In this document: positions 1 through 4,914 of the stretch, one piece after another | Numbering within the stretch: position 1 is the stretch's first letter | How the letters are laid out: every line of letters starts with the position of its first letter | Assembly (NCBI GenBank): GCA_012797915.1 | Contig: JAAZOE010000231.1 | Coordinates: 1 to 6,153 of the forward strand | From: Candidatus Zixiibacteriota bacterium | GTDB taxonomy: Bacteria; Zixibacteria; MSB-5A5; GN15; JAAZOE01 | DNA length: 6,153 nucleotides | Direction of reading: 5' to 3' | Position numbers and translations under genes: made by a program | Notes under the pieces: model-generated | Told to the model about the DNA's origin: nothing | Seen by the model: the letters and a program-made list of their open reading frames with translations, nothing else | Database searches by the model: none

Positions 1-520
1 GGGTGATTCGGTAAAATGCATCTCAATCGATCCGTCGCTGGTCGAATGGATCAAGCAAGCCTTAAAGGCCAGCCATGGCGAGGAGGCTCAGTTTCATAAA
101 ACGGCTGTCGATGATCTCTGCCGGCAAATGACAAGGCTTGAAAAAAGGCTTTCGCAGATATATATCGACAAAATCGATGGTGAGATCCCTGAAGAGGAAT
201 GGAAACAACTCCACGAGAAGTTTTCAATTGAACTGGATGACATCAAGCGAAGGCTTGACAGTCACACGAGGGCCAATGTTGACTATTACGAACAGGGGGC
301 AATGATCTTAGAACTCGCACAAGATGCCTATAATCAATACCTTGCGCAGAATGATGCCGAAAAGCGGAAATTGCTCGATTTCGTACTTTCGAACTGCCAT
401 GTCAAAGGTGCCGAGTTTATTCCCGTTTACCGGCAACCCTTTGACCTGCTTGCGGATTACAATCAGCGTGACGACAAAAAAAGACGGCAATCCGGGGGAG
501 AATCGCCGTCCCATCAACTT
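1..520. mobile_element. Putative right end of an integrated element abutting tRNA-Glu
   Basis: A serine recombinase gene ends directly against the 3' end of a complete tRNA gene, and this stretch is visibly richer in A+T than everything from the tRNA rightwards. Both fit the end of an element inserted at the tRNA 3' end, with the rest of the element to the left, outside the window. The exact boundary is not resolved: it could lie in the tRNA 3' end (about 521-545) or left of the terminator at 476-510. No second copy of the tRNA 3' end is inside the window, so the attachment duplication cannot be confirmed here. Confidence 0.5.
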
Positions 521-577
521 TGGCGTCCCCAAGGGGATTCGAACCCCTGTTACCGCCGTGAAAGGGCGGTGTCCTAG
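1..577 (+). CDS. Large serine recombinase, C-terminal part (5' end outside window)
   Basis: The frame is open from base 2 to a TAG at 575-577, giving 191 visible residues; the catalytic resolvase domain and most of the DNA-binding region would lie left of the window. The visible part matches the C-terminal region of large serine recombinases (phage and ICE integrases): a charged helical, coiled-coil-like stretch (TRLEKRLSQIYIDKIDGEI, then EEWKQLHEKF), the ELAQDAYNQYLAQNDAEKRKLL segment shape, and the family-typical end with FVLSNCHVKG and PFDLLADYN. These enzymes join attP and attB through a serine-DNA intermediate to insert or excise elements. The last roughly 19 residues (LWRPQGDSNPCYRRERAVS) are an antisense translation of the adjacent tRNA-Glu gene, so the frame ends inside that gene. 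The natural C-terminus is probably near PFDLLADYN; what follows is host or junction sequence. No stop codon separates the two. The family call is firm; whether the protein is active cannot be judged without its N-terminus. Confidence 0.9.
   Translation, partial: GDSVKCISIDPSLVEWIKQALKASHGEEAQFHKTAVDDLCRQMTRLEKRLSQIYIDKIDGEIPEEEWKQLHEKFSIELDDIKRRLDSHTRANVDYYEQGAMILELAQDAYNQYLAQNDAEKRKLLDFVLSNCHVKGAEFIPVYRQPFDLLADYNQRDDKKRRQSGGESPSHQLWRPQGDSNPCYRRERAVS
476..510 (-). terminator. Rho-independent terminator downstream of tRNA-Glu
   Basis: Read on the minus strand, a hairpin with arms GACGGC (505-510) and GCCGTC (483-488), continued by two more pairs after one mismatch, is followed directly by seven T residues (482-476). 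It begins about 10 nt past the tRNA CCA end, which is where a tRNA terminator is expected. It lies inside the plus-strand recombinase frame, where it encodes the KKRRQSGGESPS region. There is no T-run on the plus side, so it serves minus-strand transcription. Confidence 0.85.
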
Positions 578-598
578 ACCGGGCTAGACGATGGGGAC
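521..598 (-). tRNA. tRNA-Glu (anticodon UUC)
   Basis: The minus strand folds into a complete cloverleaf. The acceptor stem is GTCCCCA/TGGGGAC with discriminator G and an encoded CCA. The anticodon stem is CCGCC/GGCGG with loop CTTTCAC, giving anticodon TTC (plus-strand bases 560-562) and therefore glutamate, GAA/GAG codons. The T stem is AGGGG/CCCCT around the loop TTCGAAT. The length is 75 nt plus CCA. It is intact although it borders a recombinase gene, so integration would have preserved or restored it. A promoter at 619-646 and a terminator at 476-510 suggest it is transcribed alone. Confidence 0.97.
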
Positions 599-613
599 GC
601 AACGCTTTTCAGG

Positions 614-628
614 CCGGTAAAATACCGG
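614..628. repeat. Perfect inverted repeat over the tRNA -10 box
   Basis: CCGGTA (614-619) and TACCGG (623-628) are perfect inverted arms around three A residues. The palindrome covers the tRNA-Glu -10 box. It could be a binding site for a dimeric regulator or chance; no neighbouring gene points to a partner. Confidence 0.5.
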
Positions 629-646
629 TTTTGGCCTTGCTGTCAA
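619..646 (-). promoter_or_regulatory. Promoter of tRNA-Glu
   Basis: On the minus strand a perfect -35 box TTGACA (646-641) is followed by a 16-nt spacer and a -10-like TATTTT (624-619, 4 of 6 matches to TATAAT). Transcription would start near 612, about 13 nt before the mature tRNA 5' end at 598, a normal leader length. The -10 box overlaps a perfect inverted repeat (614-628). Confidence 0.75.
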
Positions 647-676
647 GGAAAATACGCGCCGAGCGGAGAACCGGCC

Positions 677-706
677 AAAGAAAAGCAGGTCGTCGCCCAA
701 GCGACC
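677..706 (-). terminator. Weak candidate terminator after the kinase gene
   Basis: Eleven bases past the kinase stop codon, the minus strand can pair GGTCG (706-702) with CGACC (692-688), or alternatively GTCGC (705-701) with GCGAC (696-692). The interrupted T-rich tail TGCTTTTCTTT (687-677) follows. The stem is only 5 bp and the T tract is broken, so this is a weak call. If it leaks, kinase transcripts would read into tRNA-Glu. Confidence 0.35.
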
Positions 707-716
707 GAGACACGGC

Positions 717-2405
717 TCATTTGGAAAGGATCACGATCAGCACAATCGCCACCGCCACCACGATCGCCCCGGCCGCAATCGCCATCGGCAGATATTTATT
801 TCGTCCCCGACCGGCGTCCCCGTCCGGGATCACCGCCTGCCGTTGCGCCTCCCGGCGCCGCTCGAACTGCGCGAAGTCGGCCAGCATCTCATCCAACTCC
901 TGGTACCGATCGGCCGGACGGGTTTGCACCATCCGGCGGAGGATGGCCACGATTTCGGGCGGAGCGGTTTCTTCCAGCTCGGTCAGTTCGGCAGCCATAT
1001 TCCGGTCGGGCCGGGGCGGGCGACCGGCCAGCAGGGTGTACAGAATCATTCCCAGCGAATAGATGTCTCCCCGGCGGGTCCGGTCCCGTTCAGGGGGACT
1101 ATACCAATGCTCCCGGTTGCCGTTGTGCCGGGGAAGGCCGAAATCGGTCAGGCGGACCGCTCCCTCCCGGTCGAAGAGGACGTTGGACGGGCAGAGATCG
1201 CCGTGGACGATATTGTTCTTGTGCGCGAACGAGAGCCCCTCGGCGATCTGGGCGGCGATGGTCATCGCTTCTTTCCACAGGTAGCGCCGCCCGAGCCGTT
1301 TGGCCAGTGAGCCGCCGGGAAGGTGTTCGGTAACGAAAACGGTTTTGTCCTGGGTCCCCCCGGCGCCGAAGATATTGGCGATATGCTTGTGTTTCAGCCG
1401 CGCCAAGAGGCGCGCCTCGCGCAGGCCGGATTGGTCGCGGTTGCGCTTCTTGATGATGTACAGGAGGCCGGTATCTTTGTTTTCCACCAGGTAAACCGCC
1501 CCGAAAGTATCTTCCCGGATCGTTTCCAGGAAGCGGCATTTGCCCAGAAACGATTCCACCCTGGTAGTGATGCCGCTGGAATCGGCGGCGGGATCCTCTC
1601 CCGTCAGGACTTTCTGAATTGCCAGGCGGAGTTCATCGGCCGAGGGATACCGGTCACCGGGAGAGTCAGCCAGGCAGCGGTTGATAATCTCATCCATTCC
1701 GGGCGGAATGGCCGGGTTGATTTCGGAGGGGGCGCGGAACCGTCCCTCCGGTTTACGGCCGCAGCAGATTTCGTACAGGATAATCCCGAGAGAATAAATG
1801 TCGGCGGCCGGAGTGACGTTGGCCGAGCAGAATTTCTGTTCCGGAGACATATAGGCCAGCGTGCCCATGACCAGATCGGCCGAGGTGGTTTCGGCATCGG
1901 GGGTCCCACGCAGCTGGGCGATGCCGAAGTCGGCCAGTTTGACGTTGCCGCGGCGGTCGATCAGAATGTTGGCCGGTTTGATGTCCCGGTGGATGATGCC
2001 GCTTTTGTGGGCGAAATCGAGGGCCTGACAGACGATGACGATGACGTTCAATTTGGCCGCCAGGTCGACCGCCGGATCGCGCAACATCGTCTTGAAGTCG
2101 GCGCCGTCGACAAACTCCATGACGAAATAGCAGCGCCCGCCCTGAACGCCCTTGTCGATGATCTGAACGATGTTGGGGTGATTGAGCTTGGCGATAACGA
2201 TCGCCTCGCGTTCGAAGCGGCGGACGATTTCCGATTCATGGATGTATTGGGGGCTGAGGACCTTGATGGCGACCTCCCGCTGCAGGGAGAGCTGGAACCC
2301 CTTGTAGATTTCGGCGATACCCCCCTGGCCGATTCTGGCCAGGATTTCATAGTCGCCGATCCGCGGCTTGGACGATACGGCTCTGGTCGGTTGAGAAACA
2401 GACAC
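717..2405 (-). CDS. Hanks-type Ser/Thr kinase fused to a pseudokinase, tail-anchored
   Basis: A 562-residue protein with two kinase domains in tandem. Domain 1 (about 18-268) has the full active set: glycine loop GQGGIAEIY (26-34), VAIK Lys48, C-helix Glu67, HRDIKPAN (139-146, catalytic Asp141), DFG (159-161), GTLAYMSPE (181-189) and DIYSLG (202-207). It should transfer phosphate from ATP to Ser/Thr of proteins. Domain 2 (about 287-513) keeps Lys319, Glu330, Asp403, DFG (421-423) and DIYSLG (447-452), but has one glycine in its P-loop (REDTFGAVY), HGDLCPSN in place of HRDLKPxN, and only about 14 residues between DFG and the PPE motif with no GT; it is probably a pseudokinase. A basic linker (515-537) leads to one hydrophobic helix (539-560) with only SK after it, so the kinases face the cytoplasm. 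The start is GTG at 2405-2403 with a weak GGGG Shine-Dalgarno; the next Met is residue 96, inside domain 1. A strong terminator hairpin ends 18 nt upstream. The substrate is unknown. Confidence 0.93.
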   Translation of the reverse strand: MSVSQPTRAVSSKPRIGDYEILARIGQGGIAEIYKGFQLSLQREVAIKVLSPQYIHESEIVRRFEREAIVIAKLNHPNIVQIIDKGVQGGRCYFVMEFVDGADFKTMLRDPAVDLAAKLNVIVIVCQALDFAHKSGIIHRDIKPANILIDRRGNVKLADFGIAQLRGTPDAETTSADLVMGTLAYMSPEQKFCSANVTPAADIYSLGIILYEICCGRKPEGRFRAPSEINPAIPPGMDEIINRCLADSPGDRYPSADELRLAIQKVLTGEDPAADSSGITTRVESFLGKCRFLETIREDTFGAVYLVENKDTGLLYIIKKRNRDQSGLREARLLARLKHKHIANIFGAGGTQDKTVFVTEHLPGGSLAKRLGRRYLWKEAMTIAAQIAEGLSFAHKNNIVHGDLCPSNVLFDREGAVRLTDFGLPRHNGNREHWYSPPERDRTRRGDIYSLGMILYTLLAGRPPRPDRNMAAELTELEETAPPEIVAILRRMVQTRPADRYQELDEMLADFAQFERRREAQRQAVIPDGDAGRGRNKYLPMAIAAGAIVVAVAIVLIVILSK

Positions 2406-2423
2406 GCTAACCCCACAGATACA

Positions 2424-2457
2424 AAAGGAGAGGGCCGCCTTGCGGCGCCTCTCCTTT
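2424..2457 (-). terminator. Strong terminator between the secreted protein and kinase genes
   Basis: On the minus strand a 10-bp stem AAAGGAGAGG/CCTCTCCTTT (2457-2448 with 2433-2424), a single bulged base at 2447, and a further 5-bp GCCGC/GCGGC stem close a 3-nt loop. TTTT and then GTAT follow the stem. It lies 25 nt past the stop codon of the gene at 2483-3322, a typical terminator position. It also lies 18 nt before the kinase start codon, leaving no room for a promoter between them. The plus side also has a T-rich flank (TTTAATTT), but no plus-strand gene needs it. Confidence 0.88.
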
Positions 2458-2482
2458 AATTTCGGAATTTGGCCGGAAGATT

Positions 2483-3322
2483 TTACTTGAGAAAGGTCAT
2501 TTTTCGGGTGAGAACCTGGCCCTCGAAGGCCAGGCGGTAGAAGTAAACCCCCGAGGCCTGCCGGTCGGCCACCCAGGTGACCGTATGATTGCCCGCCGAC
2601 AGGTGGTCATCAAGCAGCGTTTCCACTTCCTGCCCCAGGATGTTGAAGATTTTCAGCGTGACGGCGCCCTGCTTCGGCAGAGAGAAGGAGATGACGGTCG
2701 ACGGATTGAAGGGATTCGGAAAGTTCTGGTTCAAAGCGAAGACATCCGGCAGGAATGATTCGTCATCGCCGGCATCCATGGAGGTCCTGATCACGAGCTG
2801 GCCGGCGGAAAACGCCGGGACGAAGACCGCCGCGCCGGTGGTGTCGGCCAGTTCGGGACGGGTCTGCAGGACCGGCTGGGTCCCATGGTCGACCCGGCAG
2901 ACGGAATCGATGGTAACGGTCTGATCGGAGGCGGAATTGTCGACCGTCAGGTGGAGGGTCGCCAGGAGTCCCTCGGACTCGCTGATGGCCGGGTTGCCGC
3001 TGGAGGGGAAGAAGGAAAACCGGACCGTATGGGCGGTGTTGTCGATGGAGACCATGGACATCATTCCCGTCTTCAACAGACTTCCGGCGAAGGAGACGGA
3101 ATCGACCGTGACCGCGGCGGCGGACAACCGGAGGGGAATCGTCGCGGCCATAATCTTGATGGTGTTGCCGGTCAACGTCACCGGGATGACGGCATGGCTT
3201 CCGGGGGCGGCCTCGGTTGCGCCGACATGAATCTCGGCACCGAAGGCGGCCGTGACGGCCGAAAAGCCGCAGAAAGCGAAAACCATTGCACTCAAGGTGA
3301 AACACTTTACCAGTTTATTCAT
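2483..3322 (-). CDS. Secreted cohesin-like protein with C-terminal T9SS-type sorting domain
   Basis: A 279-residue exported protein. A signal peptide covers residues 1-28 (basic MNKLVK, hydrophobic core, probable cut after AFG). Residues about 30-180 look like a single cohesin-type beta-sandwich: an APGSHAVIPVTL opening, then ISESEGLLATLHLTV near the end of the fold, as in cohesin-family modules of bacterial surface proteins. Residues 197-279 form a C-terminal sorting/FlgD-like Ig domain with FPNPFNPST (201-209), KIFNILGQEV (224-233), the SAGNHTVTW and SGVYFYRL strands and a basic RKMTFLK end. In Bacteroidetes-like bacteria such domains direct export through the type IX system and are cleaved off at the surface. 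ATG at 3322 is preceded by GGAAAGGG eight bases upstream. The gene stands alone between two terminators; no promoter was recognised in 3323-3435. The binding partner is unknown; the cohesin assignment is from pattern only and the dockerin side is not visible. Confidence 0.85.
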   Translation of the reverse strand: MNKLVKCFTLSAMVFAFCGFSAVTAAFGAEIHVGATEAAPGSHAVIPVTLTGNTIKIMAATIPLRLSAAAVTVDSVSFAGSLLKTGMMSMVSIDNTAHTVRFSFFPSSGNPAISESEGLLATLHLTVDNSASDQTVTIDSVCRVDHGTQPVLQTRPELADTTGAAVFVPAFSAGQLVIRTSMDAGDDESFLPDVFALNQNFPNPFNPSTVISFSLPKQGAVTLKIFNILGQEVETLLDDHLSAGNHTVTWVADRQASGVYFYRLAFEGQVLTRKMTFLK

Positions 3323-3435
3323 GTCGTCAACCCTTTCCGCCTGATTCTCTTCGGCCGGGGCCTCGTTTCCTGCCCGGCGGAGGGGAATCGTGGTGATGTC
3401 GAGAAGGGGTTAGCGCAAATGATGTGCCCGGAACG
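3323..3435. other. Intergenic leader of the secreted-protein gene
   Basis: This gap must hold the promoter of the gene ending at 2483, since a strong terminator (3436-3471) closes the unit upstream. On the minus strand I see a Shine-Dalgarno-like GGAAAGGG at 3338-3331, eight bases before the ATG, but no convincing -35/-10 pair of the TTGACA/TATAAT type. The promoter may use another sigma factor or a divergent consensus. Confidence 0.5.
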
Positions 3436-3471
3436 AAAAAACCGTCGGGGCGATGCCGCCGCCGACGGTTT
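3436..3471 (-). terminator. Terminator of the HtrA/pseudo-HtrA operon
   Basis: On the minus strand a perfect 10-bp stem AAACCGTCGG/CCGACGGTTT (3471-3462 with 3448-3439) encloses a GC-rich loop and ends in six T residues (3441-3436). It starts about 30 nt after the stop codon at 3502-3504, so it closes the two-gene operon transcribed from the right. Confidence 0.9.
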
Positions 3472-3501
3472 GATCGGAAAAGCGTGTCGGTACTCCGGCG
3501 G

Positions 3502-4914
3502 TCACTCCCAATGGGTTTTCACGTTGACGAACTGTGTCTTGTTGTCGCGCCAAACCATGAAGACCACCTCGCGCCCTTTTTCCTTTTCCAGCCGGCCGAA
3601 GACGGCCTTGGTCTCATCGACGGAGGTAACCGTCTGATCGTTTATCTTCATGACGATATCGCCGGGATCGAGTCCGCCGACATCGGTCCAGCCGCCGGTT
3701 TCGATTTTATCCACCATCACTCCTTTCAGCTTATCCGGATCAAGGTTGCGGCGGTTGTAGTCGCTGAAAACCAGGTCGCGGAAGGTGACGTCGAAACGAC
3801 GATCCTCGTAACTGGGGGCATCCCCGGCCGCCACCGGCGCCTTGTCCAGCACCAGGGATATCGACAGAGTATCCACGGTTTGGTCGGCGGGGCGCAGGAC
3901 GGTCAGGTCCATGGCGGCCCCGGCCCCTTTGCCGGAGACCATTTTCTGAAAGACCGGCAGCGAGGATTCCTTTTTGATGGCCAACGGGTCGCCGTCCAGA
4001 GCGACAATGAAGTCGCCCGTCTTCAGGCCGGCCTTTTCCGCCGGCGAGCGGGGGATGACGTCCGTGACGATGATGCCGCCGGAGACGGCCAGGTTCCAGA
4101 AGGCGGCGATTTCGGGGTCGAGCGCCTGCAGGGAGATGCCCATCCATCCCTGTTTGAAATCCCCCGGTTCCGGGGGAGCGGACAGGATTTTTTTCAACTG
4201 GTCCAGCGGCATGAGGCCGATGGGGATGCCGTTTTGGCCTTCGCCGTAGTCGCCGTAGGCATCGCCGCTGGAGGTCACCTGGGTGACCACGCCGAGGAGT
4301 TTCCCATCCTTCGAAACCACCGGAGCCATGATGAAATTTGGCGGGAGTTCGCCCAATAGATAGTATTTTTCCGGCTGGCTCAGCACGGCGGTAACGGCGG
4401 TCTCACCCATCTCGAACCGAGGCTGGTAATTTTCCGGCAGCATCCAGAAGACGAACACCTCATCCCCCAGTTTCAAATCGGCCTTGTCGAACGTGGCCGT
4501 AGGGATGGCCTTCCGGGCCGAATCGGGGAGACGGGCGAAGGCGATGGCGCTGTATTGATCCACGCCGATATACTGGGCGTCGTATTTTTTGCCGTTCCAG
4601 TCGGTGACGGTCAGCGAGGTCGGCTTTTCCACGCGCGGCATGCCGGTGCCGTCGGCGGCAAAATGAACCCCGGTTCCCAGGGTGGAACCATCGAAAATGA
4701 TGAGACCGTCCGGCCCGACCGAGAGTCCCATCACCCGATCCTCGATGTCCTCGCTTTCCCCCATGAAGGTCATCTCGGATTTATATTCGACGGTGACCAG
4801 AATTCGGTCGATGGTGTCGAAGAGGGCCTGATGGTCCGTGTCTGCCAGGGAAGAGGCGGCGATGACCAGCAACGAGAGCAGGCCGAGGCCATATCGTCCG
4901 ATCCGGTTATTCAT
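3502..4914 (-). CDS. HtrA/Deg-like pseudoprotease with two PDZ domains
   Basis: A 470-residue exported protein related to its upstream neighbour but lacking the catalytic triad. The signal peptide is residues 1-24 (MNNRIGRYGL, hydrophobic core, cut after SSLA). Residues about 28-245 follow the HtrA protease fold, and ungapped local matching to the neighbour shows the changes: the His position in TNYHV is Ser77 (IIFDGST), the Asp in DPATDLAV is Ala123 (DQYSAIAF), and the Ser in GNSGGPLV is Ile195 (NFIMAPVV). It cannot be a serine protease by this mechanism. PDZ1 spans about 256-342 (GWMGISL; SPAEKAGLKTGDFIVALDG) and PDZ2 about 372-467 (WTDVGGLDPGDIVMKINDQ), so peptide binding is probably kept. 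The start at 4914 is set by the signal peptide and a strong AAGGAGGAGG site six bases upstream; an in-frame GTG at 4947 would add 11 arginine-rich residues. Its ATG overlaps the upstream stop by 8 nt, indicating coupled translation. Likely roles, by inference: regulatory subunit, adaptor or chaperone of the active HtrA in the periplasm. Confidence 0.9.
   Translation of the reverse strand: MNNRIGRYGLGLLSLLVIAASSLADTDHQALFDTIDRILVTVEYKSEMTFMGESEDIEDRVMGLSVGPDGLIIFDGSTLGTGVHFAADGTGMPRVEKPTSLTVTDWNGKKYDAQYIGVDQYSAIAFARLPDSARKAIPTATFDKADLKLGDEVFVFWMLPENYQPRFEMGETAVTAVLSQPEKYYLLGELPPNFIMAPVVSKDGKLLGVVTQVTSSGDAYGDYGEGQNGIPIGLMPLDQLKKILSAPPEPGDFKQGWMGISLQALDPEIAAFWNLAVSGGIIVTDVIPRSPAEKAGLKTGDFIVALDGDPLAIKKESSLPVFQKMVSGKGAGAAMDLTVLRPADQTVDTLSISLVLDKAPVAAGDAPSYEDRRFDVTFRDLVFSDYNRRNLDPDKLKGVMVDKIETGGWTDVGGLDPGDIVMKINDQTVTSVDETKAVFGRLEKEKGREVVFMVWRDNKTQFVNVKTHWE

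Noticed and set aside
324..587. Plus-strand frame ending in GVPKGIRTPVTAVKGRCPRPG
   Set aside because: This ending is a common artefact of translating a tRNA gene in antisense; the rest is out of frame with the recombinase.
2424..2457. Hairpin as a plus-strand terminator
   Set aside because: A T-rich flank exists on that side too, but no plus-strand gene precedes it; the minus-strand placement 25 nt after a stop codon explains it.
1323..2459. Long plus-strand open frame (378 codons) antisense to the kinase
   Set aside because: It lies opposite a clear kinase gene; its translation has no recognisable domain and looks like a GC-rich codon shadow. No ribosome site supports it.
3269..3271. Cys18 of the secreted protein as a lipoprotein lipobox
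   Set aside because: FAFCG lacks the usual L-x-[AGS]-C pattern and sits in the hydrophobic core; a normal signal peptidase I site (AFG before AE) follows.
3424..4359. Plus-strand open frame (311 codons) antisense to the pseudoprotease
   Set aside because: It is opposite a gene with a signal peptide and two PDZ domains, crosses a terminator hairpin, and is a shadow of GC-rich codons.
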